Below are positions 1-10,190 of a stretch of DNA of 64,000 nucleotides, piece after piece (within the stretch, counting starts at the first letter, position 1; each line of letters starts with the position of its first letter). Source of the stretch: Peristeroidobacter agariperforans (GTDB lineage: Bacteria; Pseudomonadota; Gammaproteobacteria; Steroidobacterales; Steroidobacteraceae); NCBI RefSeq assembly GCF_004138335.1, contig NZ_RYFW01000003.1, forward strand, positions 434,001-498,000, written 5' to 3'. The notes beneath the pieces were generated by a model. It ran no database searches and was not told the origin of the DNA. It saw only the letters and a program-made list of their open reading frames with translations. The position numbers and the translations under genes are program-made.

Positions 1-1699
1 CCGCTTCGTTCATGCCTTCGCCCCGATCGGCGACGGTGAGCTCCAGGTAGCGGCCCGCCGGCAGATTCGGAGCGTTTGTGTGCGACAGCTCGACGACCTG
101 CGTCTGCACGACGATCTCACCACCCGCGGCGCTCGCGTCGGTCGCGTTCACCAGCAGATTCAACATCGACGCTTCGAATTGCGCCGGATCGATCAGCGCG
201 ACGGCTTCGTCGGGGCACAAACGCAGCACCAGCGAGATCGATTCTCCGGTCGCGCGCTTCAACAGCGGCTCGCATTCGCGGATCAGGACGTTGAGATCGG
301 ATGCCTGCGGCTGCAACGGTTGTCGACGTGCGAATGCCAGCAGTTGCGCAGTGAGTCGTTCGCCGCGCCGGGCGGCGGCAAGCGCGGCTTCGCCGAGTCG
401 CTTGCGTCGCGCGGCGTTGTCGGGATGCTTGAGAATGACATCGAGCGCGCCGATCACGACCGTCAGCAGATTGTTGAAGTCGTGAGCGACGCCGCCGGTC
501 AGGCGGCCGAGCGCATCGAGCCGTTGTGCGTGCATCAGCGCAGCTTCCGCCTCCGATTTCGCAGCGATGGCCTCAGCGGCGCGATGTTCGGCAAACAGCT
601 TTGCAGTGACATCCTGGAACGCGGCAACCGTCAGCTGTTCGTGATTGCCAGCGTGCACCGGAGCGGCGGTCGTCTCGAACTGCACCACTTCTCCATCGGG
701 CCGGCGATAGCTCTGCAATTGCGGGCCGACGCGACGGTTCTCCGCCATCGCCTTGTAGAGAACGTATTCCTTGGGCAGCAACTGGTTGCCGGTTTGATCG
801 ACCACGCCGCCCGCGATCTGCTGATCCCAGATCGCCTGCGTGTCGATGCGACGACCGAGCAGCCGTTCCGCTTCGGCATTTGCAAAGCGCACCTCGCCGG
901 CGGGCGCCGCTGCGACCAGGACGCCGATTGGCAGATTGTCGAGGACCGCGCGCAGCTGTTGTTCGCTCTGCAAGGCAGCCCTCAGTGCCAACGCTTCGAC
1001 CCGGCGGTCGTGCAGGGCCGCGATCAACGTCAGTAGTAAGATGAAGAAGGTGCCCGCAGCCACGCCGACGGCCAGCACGATCGAATCGATACCCGCCGGC
1101 TCGATGTCGCGCAGCGAGCTTGTATCGACCTCAACGCCCAGCATCGCGGAGTAGTGCATGCCGACGATGGCAAAGCCCAGCGCGCACGCTCCCAAAGCAC
1201 GTTGCGCACCCGTCGTGTTCTTGGCTGCCATCACCAGCGCGCCGGTGGATGCGCTGACCGCCACGATGAACGCGAGCACTGCATACATTGGCTCATAAGT
1301 GAGAGCGACCCCGGTGATCAACGCCGCCATGCCGACGTAGTGCATGGTGCAGATGCCTGCCCCCATGGTCACGCCGCTGAACAATAGCCGACTGAACGAC
1401 TGCTGCCGGGACGCGAAAAAGAATGCGAAGGCGGTGGTGGCGATCGCCAGTCCCAGCGACAACAGCGTGAGCCCGACCTGGTAGCGCACTTCGTCGCCGG
1501 GATCGAAACCGAGCATGGCGATGAAGTGCATCGACCAGATGCTCAGGCCCATCGCGATGCCCGCCGCAGCGATCCAGGCCATGCGCCATGCGCCGCCATG
1601 CGCTCGCACCCGACGGAACAGATCGAGCGCGGTCCAGGAACCGAACCACGCTGTAAGGATCGATAAAACAACGAAAATAGGGTGATGAGCCGCGTGCAT
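1..1699 (-). CDS. MHYT-PAS sensor histidine kinase (C-terminus beyond the window)
   Basis: Membrane sensor kinase, read on the minus strand and open through the left edge (about 566 residues visible). The N-terminal third is a multi-pass membrane domain with the repeated MHYT signature: SMHFIAM, TMHYVGM and GMHYSAM are all visible, spaced as in MHYT sensors thought to bind metal and sense diatomic gas. A PAS-like domain follows (about 245-350). Then comes a HisKA dimerisation box with GGVAHDFNNLL, whose phospho-accepting His is residue 406. The N box (LLVNATDA) and start of the G1 box (VADRGEGM) of the ATPase domain are present, and the rest is cut off. An in-frame GTG lies five codons upstream of the chosen ATG. 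No response regulator is visible; it may lie to the left or be fused at the missing C-terminus. Confidence 0.88.
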   Translation of the reverse strand, partial: MHAAHHPIFVVLSILTAWFGSWTALDLFRRVRAHGGAWRMAWIAAAGIAMGLSIWSMHFIAMLGFDPGDEVRYQVGLTLLSLGLAIATTAFAFFFASRQQSFSRLLFSGVTMGAGICTMHYVGMAALITGVALTYEPMYAVLAFIVAVSASTGALVMAAKNTTGAQRALGACALGFAIVGMHYSAMLGVEVDTSSLRDIEPAGIDSIVLAVGVAAGTFFILLLTLIAALHDRRVEALALRAALQSEQQLRAVLDNLPIGVLVAAAPAGEVRFANAEAERLLGRRIDTQAIWDQQIAGGVVDQTGNQLLPKEYVLYKAMAENRRVGPQLQSYRRPDGEVVQFETTAAPVHAGNHEQLTVAAFQDVTAKLFAEHRAAEAIAAKSEAEAALMHAQRLDALGRLTGGVAHDFNNLLTVVIGALDVILKHPDNAARRKRLGEAALAAARRGERLTAQLLAFARRQPLQPQASDLNVLIRECEPLLKRATGESISLVLRLCPDEAVALIDPAQFEASMLNLLVNATDASAAGGEIVVQTQVVELSHTNAPNLPAGRYLELTVADRGEGMNEA

Positions 1700-1914
1700 G
1701 TCTTCTGCGCACACTTCCGTGCTGTGGCCGCCAGCATAGAGCCAGAAAAAACGGCAAAACAATAGGACGAGCCGGGTTTCGCGCCCGGGGAGCGGATTAA
1801 GCCGACCAACGGATTACCCGAGGGGGCCTGCGGTAGGCCGGCCGGGGGGCGCAGGGACCGGCCGCGTTGACAAATTCAGTCGGGGCTGTCGCTCAGCGCC
1901 GACAACGGGCCCGT

Positions 1915-4440
1915 TCAGCGTAGCGGCTGCAACTCTTCGTCGCTCCAGGGCTCGTCGCGATGGGCGACGACGCCGCGAATGGATTCGACGGTGCGCGGAT
2001 CGATGGGGCTCGCTTCATTGCCCCACGAGCGACGCACATAGGTGAGGATCGACGCGATGGTCTCATCGTCGAGCGCGCTGCCGAGACCCGGCATGGCGAG
2101 TTGATCCACCTTGCCATTGAGCACGATGCGCACCACTGCCTGCGGCGAGCTGTTGACCCATTGCGAGCCCGCAAGCGCGGGCGCCAGTCCTTTCATACCC
2201 TGGCCTTCTTCTTGATGGCAGGCGGCGCAAACGGCGAAGGCGGTGCGGCCTTTGTCGTAGAGCGCGCGTTGTTCAGGTGTCAGCTTTGCGAGTGAAGCTG
2301 CCACGTCGACCGTGGAGCCACGCCACCGCAAGAATTTCGCCAATTGCGCGGCCCTCGGCGCATCGGTCGCACCGCTGGCTGCATAGGTGAGCAGTGCTTT
2401 GGGCTCGACGGCCAGGTAAGCCATCCGTTTCGAGCCATCGTCCGCGCGAGGAATGAGACGATCGACGCCATCGAGCAAGGCCGTGCGGATCCACGCACTG
2501 GTCTTGGGTTGAGTCAGGCGGTCGAGCAGCGCCTGGCTCTCCTCGATATCGCCTGCCTGCAGCACCGTTGCCACAGCGACGGCGAGCACGGACGATGCGC
2601 CGGAAGTAGCGGTTTCATCGTCCGTCGTCATCAGCGATGTCACAAACGCGGATTCGCGACCAGCGATGCTGCTGACGATGGCATCGGCGACGTAAGGCTG
2701 CGCACCCGCTTGACGGGCGAGTTCTAGCAGCGCGGCGTCTGCCTGATTGCCGATGGCTTCGCCGAGCGACAGTGCAACCTGGCGCACGACTGCCGGCTCG
2801 TTCCATCGCGCGCGATCTAACAATGCCTTGACCGTGCGGTCTGGATCGGTTGTCAGAAATTTTTCTGACACACGAACTGCAGTGGATGCGACGCGAGGTT
2901 CGGCATCGCGCAAAGCCGCAGCTGCGGTGGCCCAATCGACTGCGTCGATGCCCTCGAGCGTCCAGAGCGCATGCACGCGCGACGCAGGTCGAGATGCATT
3001 GGTCGCCAAGCGTCGAAGTGCAGACGCTGTGCTCGCGTCCTGACGCTCGACGAGCAGACGCTGCGCCGTCTCCCTCACCCACGCGCCTTCATGATGGAGA
3101 GCATCGACGAGCTGCGATGACGTTGCTTTCGCCAGATTCGGCGCAGGGTGACGGGCAATATTCTCCGGCACGATACGATAGACGCGTCCCATGCCGAGCG
3201 GCGCCTCGAGGCCACGCTCCTTGATCTGGTTGCGCAGATACGTCGTGAGGAAGATGCGGTGCTGGATGACGCCGCGATACATGTCGACGACATACAGCGA
3301 TCCGTCAGGCCCGTTGTACAAATTCACGGGCCTGAATCGCTCGTCAGTCGAGGCGAGGAATTCGGTTCGCTCGTAAGCGTTGCGCACTCGGGGAATGCCG
3401 TCACGCTCTTCGATCACCAGCCGCTTTACGAGATTGCCGGCCGGCTCGCAGATGAAGGCATCGCCGCGGAAGCTTTCCGGGAACAACGTGCCGCGGTAGA
3501 TCGCAGGCCCGCTGGCAGCAGTGAGGACGGGCAGGGTGCCGTCTTCTCGCAGGATTTTATAACCGCGATTGACGCCGGTCGTCACCCGAGCGGGCCATAC
3601 GGAGATTTCGCTGGCTCGCGCCAGCTGCACATTCGAGCCGCGCGGATTCGGAAGATGGTGATTGCGGAGCAGATATTCGGCAGGCAGCGTTTCGGTGTAG
3701 AGCGCGACGCTGTTGTTGTTGAAGTACAGCTGGCCGAAGTCGTCCTGCGCGATGCCCCATTGACCGCGAAACGCTGTCGGCTCGCGTTGCCACTTTCCGC
3801 GCTGGTAGCGAAAACGGGTCGTGTGATTGGCGCTGTAGATCCAATTGTCGAAGCCCCACAGCAAGCCATTCGCGCTGTGCTCGGGGTTGGACGGATTGCC
3901 GTAATCGTTCGCGACCAGTTGCTTGTCGTCGGCTGTGCCGTCGTTGTCGGTGTCGCGCATGAACCAGAGGTTGGGCGGCTCGGCGACCAGCACGCCGTCG
4001 GCGACGAGCGCCAGCGCGCGCGGCAGCATCAGCCCACCGGCGAACTCGGTGCGCTTGTCCATGCGACCGTCGTTGTTCGTATCTTCGAGTGTGGCGATCG
4101 TGCCGATCGGCGCGTCTTCGCCCACGCCGTCGACATTGGGCATGAAAGCGCGCATCTCGACGACCCACATGCGACCGTCGGGCCCGATGGTCGTGGCCAC
4201 TGGATCGAACAGCAGCGGATCGCTCGCGACGAGCTCCACTCGAAAGCCGGGCGCGACACGCAGTGTTTTCAGCGCGGCTTCTGCATTCAGCGCAGGCGCC
4301 GGAGGCGTTTTGATGTGGGACGGCGGCGGTTGTTGTTGCTCACCCGGCCGGTCGCCGCTCTGCGCCTGCGCGTGCCACGCGGGAATCAATGCCAAGCACG
4401 CGCCCGCGATGGCGCCGAGGCCCACTCTATGAAATCGCAT
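1915..4440 (-). CDS. Exported dehydrogenase-like protein with HEAT repeats and C-terminal cytochrome c domain (PVC-type)
   Basis: An 841-residue periplasmic protein, last gene of its operon. The chosen ATG gives a signal peptide (MRFHRVGLGAIAGACLAL, cleavage near AQA) and lies 17 bases after the previous stop; a longer in-frame ORF would overlap the upstream gene. An N-terminal beta-propeller of the PVC-type membrane-bound dehydrogenase family follows (GPDGRMWVVEMR, DGSLYVVDMYRG), then alpha-helical HEAT-like repeats (about 480-690). A class I cytochrome c domain ends the protein, with heme site CAACH near residue 740 and a likely axial Met in LAMPG. The family is usually seen in Planctomycetes/Verrucomicrobia and associates with sugar-acting oxidoreductases. 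I infer that it passes electrons from a sugar or sugar-derived substrate to the respiratory chain. The substrate is unknown. Confidence 0.85.
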   Translation of the reverse strand: MRFHRVGLGAIAGACLALIPAWHAQAQSGDRPGEQQQPPPSHIKTPPAPALNAEAALKTLRVAPGFRVELVASDPLLFDPVATTIGPDGRMWVVEMRAFMPNVDGVGEDAPIGTIATLEDTNNDGRMDKRTEFAGGLMLPRALALVADGVLVAEPPNLWFMRDTDNDGTADDKQLVANDYGNPSNPEHSANGLLWGFDNWIYSANHTTRFRYQRGKWQREPTAFRGQWGIAQDDFGQLYFNNNSVALYTETLPAEYLLRNHHLPNPRGSNVQLARASEISVWPARVTTGVNRGYKILREDGTLPVLTAASGPAIYRGTLFPESFRGDAFICEPAGNLVKRLVIEERDGIPRVRNAYERTEFLASTDERFRPVNLYNGPDGSLYVVDMYRGVIQHRIFLTTYLRNQIKERGLEAPLGMGRVYRIVPENIARHPAPNLAKATSSQLVDALHHEGAWVRETAQRLLVERQDASTASALRRLATNASRPASRVHALWTLEGIDAVDWATAAAALRDAEPRVASTAVRVSEKFLTTDPDRTVKALLDRARWNEPAVVRQVALSLGEAIGNQADAALLELARQAGAQPYVADAIVSSIAGRESAFVTSLMTTDDETATSGASSVLAVAVATVLQAGDIEESQALLDRLTQPKTSAWIRTALLDGVDRLIPRADDGSKRMAYLAVEPKALLTYAASGATDAPRAAQLAKFLRWRGSTVDVAASLAKLTPEQRALYDKGRTAFAVCAACHQEEGQGMKGLAPALAGSQWVNSSPQAVVRIVLNGKVDQLAMPGLGSALDDETIASILTYVRRSWGNEASPIDPRTVESIRGVVAHRDEPWSDEELQPLR

Positions 4441-4457
4441 TCCGTGGTCGTGGAGTC

Positions 4458-5807
4458 TTACGGGGCGCGGCTGAGCCGATACGCCTGCATGATGGTCGAG
4501 TACTTGGTGAGCATGTTCGGCACTTCCCATGCCGGCAGCTTGCCTGAGCGCAGGTATTTGAGGAAGTTCTCGGTGACCTGGGCGAAGTGTGCTTCGTGGC
4601 CCACGTTGTATTTGTCGGGCACCGTGACTGCCCAGCGTGTGCCGTCGCGGCGCACACCCACGCCTGGATACTTGCTTTGCAAGGATTCGATGGCGCTCTT
4701 CACCGCCGCTTCGTCCTTGGTGCCTTCGATGTAGAGCACGGGCTTGAATTGTTGAGCTGCGCCTTGCTGAATCGTGAGCGAGGCTTTGGTTCCGCGCATC
4801 ACGGAGAAGTGGGTGTCACCAGCGCCGGCCGGCGCTTCGAAGTCCCACTTCACCGAGACCAGCGCGTGTACATCGCGCAAGCGGTAGGTGAACTCGCCGT
4901 TTGCGTAAACATTCAGCACGCCGTTCTGCACATCCGATTTCAGGAAATCCGGAAAGGTGGTCGCGCCCGTGGTCTTCTTGAACTGTTCCAACGTGATCGG
5001 TGTCCGGCTGTGCTTCGCGCTCAGCACCTTCGCGTCCGCGGGTTTGAGTGCCTGCTCCGGAAAGGCCTGCCATTGCACCAGGTCGACCAGGTGCGTCGTT
5101 ACATCGACCAGGCCTTCGCCCTGCTGCCGCACGTCGAAGAACCACTGCGGCCGTTTCAGGGGCGAGCCGGCGACGATCTTCGAGAAGTGGTGCACGCTCT
5201 CTTTACGAATGGCGGGATCGGCAGGCGTGCCTTTCTGCAGCGTGCCGAACAGCTCCGGCCGCTGCGACAGCTCACGCTGCAAGATCGAAGTGATCTCGAA
5301 TCGCTCGGTCATGATGTCGTAGAGCAGCGTGCCTTTCTTCTCGGCGAGCGCGAACGCTTGCTCGAGTTTCTCCAGATCGGCCGGCGTGATCGCCATGGGT
5401 TTGTCGGCGAGCACATTGAAGCCGGCCTGCATGGAGCTCAGGATGTACTCCGCCTTGTGCGCGTTGTTTCCCGAGATGACGACCACGTTGCCGGCGCGAT
5501 CTTCGAGCATGCGCGGCAGGTAGTCGGGGCCGGTGTAGATCTCGGTGCGCCAGCTGGTGGGTTGATCCGCACGCTTGTTGAAGCCTTCGATGCGCTTCAT
5601 GTGCTCGAGCACGTCGTCGCCCTTGGGTGCGTAGACGTGCACCGCCGGGTCGACGCCTTCATACATGAATTTCTGAACCAGCGAGGCGTGGAAGTGACCC
5701 GGGTCGAGCGTGATCAGACGCACCGGGCCCGTGACACCTTCGGCATGAGAGGAGAGGGCAGCAAACATCAGCGTCGCGCCCACCAGCGACTTCAACAGAT
5801 TCCGCAT
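4458..5807 (-). CDS. Exported Gfo/Idh/MocA-family oxidoreductase (divergent nucleotide motif)
   Basis: A 449-residue protein with a Sec-type signal peptide (MRNLLKSLVGATLMFAALSSHA). The ATG was chosen for this signal and for the 8-base spacing to the previous gene. The Rossmann start reads LDPGHFHASLVQKF in place of the usual GxGxxG. The ADKPM segment is the family's EKP-like motif, and DVTTHLVDLVQW supplies a candidate catalytic His. The C-terminal alpha/beta substrate domain is complete. Gfo/Idh/MocA enzymes oxidise or reduce sugars, often with a tightly bound NAD; export fits enzymes that recycle the cofactor internally. It sits between another Gfo/Idh gene and the cytochrome c dehydrogenase. 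The substrate cannot be read from sequence. Confidence 0.85.
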   Translation of the reverse strand: MRNLLKSLVGATLMFAALSSHAEGVTGPVRLITLDPGHFHASLVQKFMYEGVDPAVHVYAPKGDDVLEHMKRIEGFNKRADQPTSWRTEIYTGPDYLPRMLEDRAGNVVVISGNNAHKAEYILSSMQAGFNVLADKPMAITPADLEKLEQAFALAEKKGTLLYDIMTERFEITSILQRELSQRPELFGTLQKGTPADPAIRKESVHHFSKIVAGSPLKRPQWFFDVRQQGEGLVDVTTHLVDLVQWQAFPEQALKPADAKVLSAKHSRTPITLEQFKKTTGATTFPDFLKSDVQNGVLNVYANGEFTYRLRDVHALVSVKWDFEAPAGAGDTHFSVMRGTKASLTIQQGAAQQFKPVLYIEGTKDEAAVKSAIESLQSKYPGVGVRRDGTRWAVTVPDKYNVGHEAHFAQVTENFLKYLRSGKLPAWEVPNMLTKYSTIMQAYRLSRAP

Positions 5808-5815
5808 GGTGCCGC

Positions 5816-7195
5816 TCAGCTCTCCAGCAGGCCGTGCACGCCGTACGGCGCACGCTCCGGACGGGACAGCCATTTGTTGGCTTCGGGGTCGTTGCGGAAA
5901 CTTTCGGATTTCACATCCCAGGTGAGCGGCCGTTGCAGCTTCATCGCGATCCAGCTGACGATGCATGCGCTGCCGCTGCGATGAGCGATGTGCGCGGGGG
6001 CGAGCGGCTCCTTGCGCGAGCGCACGCTTTCCAGCCAGTTCTTGTGATGGCTGTCGCTGCGCGGCAGCTCGACCTTCAAGCCCTTGGGATCGAGCAGGCT
6101 CTTATCGCTCGCGTCGAGCGGCGGCATGGTATTGCCGGAACTGGGATCGCTGGCGGTCGCCATACCGTCGCGCGTCACCCAGATCCAGCGGCCGTCCTCG
6201 CCAATGAACTTCAGGCCGTTGTTGTGCTTGTCGGAAACATGCACGTGAATATCGCCCGGATAAGTGAGCTTCACGTCGTAAGCGCCGTGCACGTTCCAGA
6301 TCTCATTGGTCGGGAACTCTGCCGTGCCTTCGACGCGGGACGGACCGCTGTGTTCCAGGTCGAGCGCCCAATGCATGGTGTCGTAATGATGCGAGCCCCA
6401 GCCGGTGATCATGCCCAGGCAGAACGCTTCGTTACGCAGCCAACCCGGACGTGTTTCGTATCCGACCTTCGGATGCACGCGCTGCTCGGTGTAATACGCG
6501 AACTCGGCGGGGCCGAGCCAGCGATTGTAGTCGAAGCCATTCGGCACGGGCTGCACCGGGTCGTCCGGAGCGGTGGGATCGATGGGCAAGCCGATTTCGA
6601 CGCTGCGCACCTGACCGATGCGGCCCGAGCGGACCAGCTCCGCGGCCTGACGGAACTGGATCCATGAGCGCTGCTGACTGCCGACCTGCAGGATGCGCCG
6701 GTGGCGCGCGACGGCGTCCCGAAGGAGCTTGCCTTCGGCGATCGTCATGGTGAAGGGCTTTTGCAAATAAACATCCTTGCCCGCGAGGATCGCGGCCAGC
6801 GCCGGCTCGGCGTGTTGATGATCCGGCGTGCTGATGACCACCGCATCGATGTCCTTGCGCAGAAGCAGTTCGCGATAGTCCTCATGCACGCTGACCGTCG
6901 GCATCGGTGCGTTGATTTCGCGGTACAGCTCCTCGACGCGCGTCTTGCCCTCGGCCGCGCGCTTCGCGTCGAGATCGCAGACTGCGACGATGTCGGCGAG
7001 CCCGGACTTCAACACGCCCGGCATGTCGTGACCGCGCGCAATTCGGCCGCAGCCGATCTGCCCGACACGAATGCGGTTGCTGGGCGCTTCGGCGCCCAGC
7101 AACCGGCTCGGCAATATCAGCGGCAACGACAACCCCATCAGCGTCTTACCGAAAGTCCGGCGGGAAACGGAGCTCATGGGGTGTCGTGTTCGCAT
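5816..7195 (-). CDS. Tat-exported Gfo/Idh/MocA-family oxidoreductase
   Basis: A 459-residue oxidoreductase with a twin-arginine signal (SVSRRTFGKTLMGLSLPL). The ATG at 7195 is preceded by AGGAAG five bases away; that ribosome site overlaps the stop codon of the receptor gene, which implies translational coupling. An internal ATG six codons in lacks such a site. The dinucleotide motif is canonical (GQIGCGRIARGHD), the EKP motif reads LQKPF, and GWGSHHYDTMHW carries the likely catalytic His. Tat export of a folded enzyme that carries NAD(P) is typical of periplasmic members acting on sugars. The neighbours are a TonB receptor upstream and a second Gfo/Idh gene downstream. Confidence 0.9.
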   Translation of the reverse strand: MRTRHPMSSVSRRTFGKTLMGLSLPLILPSRLLGAEAPSNRIRVGQIGCGRIARGHDMPGVLKSGLADIVAVCDLDAKRAAEGKTRVEELYREINAPMPTVSVHEDYRELLLRKDIDAVVISTPDHQHAEPALAAILAGKDVYLQKPFTMTIAEGKLLRDAVARHRRILQVGSQQRSWIQFRQAAELVRSGRIGQVRSVEIGLPIDPTAPDDPVQPVPNGFDYNRWLGPAEFAYYTEQRVHPKVGYETRPGWLRNEAFCLGMITGWGSHHYDTMHWALDLEHSGPSRVEGTAEFPTNEIWNVHGAYDVKLTYPGDIHVHVSDKHNNGLKFIGEDGRWIWVTRDGMATASDPSSGNTMPPLDASDKSLLDPKGLKVELPRSDSHHKNWLESVRSRKEPLAPAHIAHRSGSACIVSWIAMKLQRPLTWDVKSESFRNDPEANKWLSRPERAPYGVHGLLES

Positions 7196-7204
7196 GTCGT
7201 CTTC

Positions 7205-10042
7205 CTAAAACTGGCCGCGGATGCCCAAAATGAACTGGCGGCCGGGTTTGTTCAATGTATTCGCACGGTTCTCGTAACCGTAGAACGAATATTCCTCTTC
7301 ATCGGTCAGGTTGAGCGCTTCCAGGCTCAGCGTCAGCGCCTGACCGAGCGCCTCGAAGTTTACGCTACCGGAAAAGTCCAGATAGCCCGCCTCGCGCCGA
7401 AAACCGGTTTCCGGCGAAGTCGAGCCGCAGTTGAGCTCGCACTCGACGTAGTCGTCACGATAGTTATACGACAGTCGTAACGCAAAGCGGTCCTGCTCGT
7501 AGTAAGCGATGGCGTTGTAATTGTTCTCCGCCAGGCCGAGGATGGTCTGACTGCCCGAGTCCAGGCGCGTGAAGTTCAGAGTCACGCCCAGGCCCTGCAG
7601 CAGCATGTCCAGGCGCTGTTGATACAGCAGCTCGGCGCCTTTGAGATACGTCACCGCCTCGATGTTCACCGGCGTGTTGAACAGCAGGACGGTGTCCAGG
7701 CCGTTCGGCAGCAGCGCGAGAATGGTCGGGTCGGTGATGGTATCGAGCGCGATGCCGGCATTACGGAACGGCTGCGGAATGTTCTGCCGGGTGACGAAGC
7801 CGGTGATCTCCTTGTAGAACAGGTTGCCGCCCAACACCGCGCCTTCCGTGAAATACCACTCGATGCCGCCGTCGAGCTGATCGGCGATGTACGGATCCAG
7901 GTTGGGATTGCCCTGGGACACGACGCCGCTGGTGCTGATCGAAGTGAACGGCTGCAAGTCGGAAGGGTTGGGGCGCGTCAGCGCTCGAGAGACGGAGAAG
8001 CGCGCCAGCACCGAGTCGCTCACGTCGTAGGCGAGATTGAGCGACGGCAGCGTTTCGGAATAATCGCCGTCGATGGTGTTGCGACCGTAATCTTCCTTGC
8101 GCAGTCCGAACAGGTTGCCGGCGGCCGGCGGCGTCGTGGGGACGCGGATGAAGCCGATCATCTCGTGCTCGGTCTGTACATAGCGCACACCGGCATTGAC
8201 GCGCAGGGTGCGGCCCCACAAGTCGAAAGCGGTGTTGGCTTCGACATACGCCGACAGATTCTCTTCCTCGAAGCTGCCGGAGTTCTGGAAGTCCAGGTTG
8301 GCGGCCGCGTCGAGCGCGTTCGGATTCATCATGCCGCTGAAGGCGTCCAGGTCGCTGACGATCCAGCGGTTGTAGCCCACCACATCCAGGTCCTTGCCAT
8401 AGTTCTTCACCGGCACCACTTCGGCGAAGTTGGTGATGTTGAACTCGTTGAGGTTGGCTCCGCCCGTGTAACCGAACGGGGTCAGCGCCGTGCCTTGCGT
8501 CACACCGACCGATGAGGAGTAGGCGAGGCGTTCACGGTAGTACTTGTTAGCGAGCGCACCGACGCGAATGTTTCGTTCGTCGTCGCCGAACTTCAGGTCC
8601 AGCGACAGGTTCTCGTTCTCCTCCTCGCGGGTGCGAGGCTGCACGCGAACCGTGTCGAACTGCCAGTTGGCCACGTCCGCCAGATCGAGCTGCGGGGTGA
8701 TCCGCGGAATGCCGCCGTTCACGTCGATGTCGACCGTGCCTGGCCGGGACAGGAACAAGTACGTGGTCATGCGCCAGCGGAAATCGGACTCCGCCTTCGA
8801 TGCCTTCACGTCCAGGCCGATGTTATCGGTGATCTGCCACGAGCCGCCCAGGCCCAGGTGCTTGAAGTCGGACTCTTGCTGGAACAGGCGATTCTCCGAC
8901 CAGAACTTCGCGTTGAGCAACGTGCCGTGCGTCAGCGTGTTGTTGCCGTCGATCTGGAAATTGCTCGGCGTGATGTAGCCGAAGCCGGTCACTCCCGCGG
9001 TTCCCGGCGTAGTGTTTCTCACCAGCAGGTTGTTGGTGTAGCGATCGAAGTCCGATTCCAGCTTGGCGTAGATCGCGTCGAGATTGAACAACAGCCGGTC
9101 GTTGGGCGCCCACTGCAGCGCCAGTGTGCCGCCGACGCGATCGCGATCGCCGGTTTGCGTTTCGGGCCGCCCGAGTCGCGGCACCTGCGCGTTGGCGAGC
9201 TGCGCGTTGGTCAATCCAGATTCGTTGACGTAATCGGGGCGCTGATTGGCGGGCGTCGAGTTGACGCTCGGCAGATTCCAATCGAAGCCGCCCGCATAGC
9301 CCGCCGCCGGAGGATTGTTTGGAATGCGGCCGGAGGTCCAGCCTTGCGAGGTCCAGCCGTCGGTGCGGAAGGTGCGCTGGGACATGGACACGCTCAACAG
9401 CGCGCCGAACTTGCCATCCCAATTCTTGCTGACCAGGAAGCTGCCGCGAGGATCGACTTCTTCGGACGAAGATTGATACGCGCCCTGCAGCTGATAGCTG
9501 GCCTGGAAATCGTTGTAATCGAAGGGGCGGGGCGTGCGCAGATCCACCGTGCCGGACAGACCGCCTTCGACGGTGCTCGCTCGTGGCGTCTTCGAGACCT
9601 GCAGCATGCTGAAGATTTCCGAGGGCAGCAGATCGAAATCGAACTCGCGGTTGCGCGCTTGTTGATCGACGCTGCCTTCGGATGCAGCCGAGACCGGCAT
9701 GCCATCGAGCAACACGCGAGCAAAGCTCGGGCCCATGCCGCGCAGTGAGATCTGCTGGCCTTCGCCGTTCGTGCGTGAAATCTGCACGCCCGGCACGCGT
9801 TGTAGCGCTTCGGCGAGGTTGTTGTCCGGCAGCTTGCCGACGTCCTCGGCGGTGATCGAATCGGTGAAATTCACCGAATCGCGTTTGGCGTCCAGGGCGA
9901 CCTCGAGGCTCTCGCGGTAGCCAGTGACGACGACTTCTTCGAGTTGGCCGGTTTCGGCGGTGGATGTTTCTTGCGCCAGAGCGACAGTGCCCAGGCACAA
10001 GCTCAATACTCCCGCGCTGGCCGAAGTAACAAATCTTTCCAT
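7205..10042 (-). CDS. TonB-dependent outer-membrane receptor (Xanthomonas/Caulobacter type)
   Basis: A 945-residue receptor, first gene of a four-gene operon. The ATG was chosen because AAGGAG lies six bases upstream and a signal peptide (MERFVTSASAGVLSLCLG...ALAQ) follows. The mature start carries a TonB-box-like LEEVVVTG, then a plug (KLPDNNLAEALQRVPG, ISLRGMGPSF) and a 22-strand barrel ending in an aromatic residue (GIRGQF). This subfamily commonly imports oligosaccharides or glycosides in proteobacteria. The oxidoreductases translated directly downstream suggest the ligand is their substrate. An inverted-repeat region (10191-10271) lies in its leader or promoter. Confidence 0.93.
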   Translation of the reverse strand: MERFVTSASAGVLSLCLGTVALAQETSTAETGQLEEVVVTGYRESLEVALDAKRDSVNFTDSITAEDVGKLPDNNLAEALQRVPGVQISRTNGEGQQISLRGMGPSFARVLLDGMPVSAASEGSVDQQARNREFDFDLLPSEIFSMLQVSKTPRASTVEGGLSGTVDLRTPRPFDYNDFQASYQLQGAYQSSSEEVDPRGSFLVSKNWDGKFGALLSVSMSQRTFRTDGWTSQGWTSGRIPNNPPAAGYAGGFDWNLPSVNSTPANQRPDYVNESGLTNAQLANAQVPRLGRPETQTGDRDRVGGTLALQWAPNDRLLFNLDAIYAKLESDFDRYTNNLLVRNTTPGTAGVTGFGYITPSNFQIDGNNTLTHGTLLNAKFWSENRLFQQESDFKHLGLGGSWQITDNIGLDVKASKAESDFRWRMTTYLFLSRPGTVDIDVNGGIPRITPQLDLADVANWQFDTVRVQPRTREEENENLSLDLKFGDDERNIRVGALANKYYRERLAYSSSVGVTQGTALTPFGYTGGANLNEFNITNFAEVVPVKNYGKDLDVVGYNRWIVSDLDAFSGMMNPNALDAAANLDFQNSGSFEEENLSAYVEANTAFDLWGRTLRVNAGVRYVQTEHEMIGFIRVPTTPPAAGNLFGLRKEDYGRNTIDGDYSETLPSLNLAYDVSDSVLARFSVSRALTRPNPSDLQPFTSISTSGVVSQGNPNLDPYIADQLDGGIEWYFTEGAVLGGNLFYKEITGFVTRQNIPQPFRNAGIALDTITDPTILALLPNGLDTVLLFNTPVNIEAVTYLKGAELLYQQRLDMLLQGLGVTLNFTRLDSGSQTILGLAENNYNAIAYYEQDRFALRLSYNYRDDYVECELNCGSTSPETGFRREAGYLDFSGSVNFEALGQALTLSLEALNLTDEEEYSFYGYENRANTLNKPGRQFILGIRGQF

Positions 10043-10190
10043 CGTCAGCTCCTTCGTTCTCGTGGATCGTGGGCCGAATCGCAATGGAGGAGCTTGGTTT
10101 TGCTGCGGGCGAGCGCAGCCGTGCCGCCTTGTTCAAGCGGCATCGCAGACCGGATATTCCCCCTGGCCGGCCACCTTCATCGTTGGAAAG

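Noticed and set aside
1867-1872. TTGACA on the plus strand as a promoter -35 box
   Set aside because: No plus-strand gene follows and no matching -10 box at the right spacing leads into one. The nearby genes run on the minus strand.
3148-4734. Long plus-strand open frame opposite the cytochrome c dehydrogenase gene (528 codons)
   Set aside because: It mirrors a real gene with recognisable motifs, has no protein-like family features and is rich in Arg, Ala and Val as expected from antisense GC-rich DNA.
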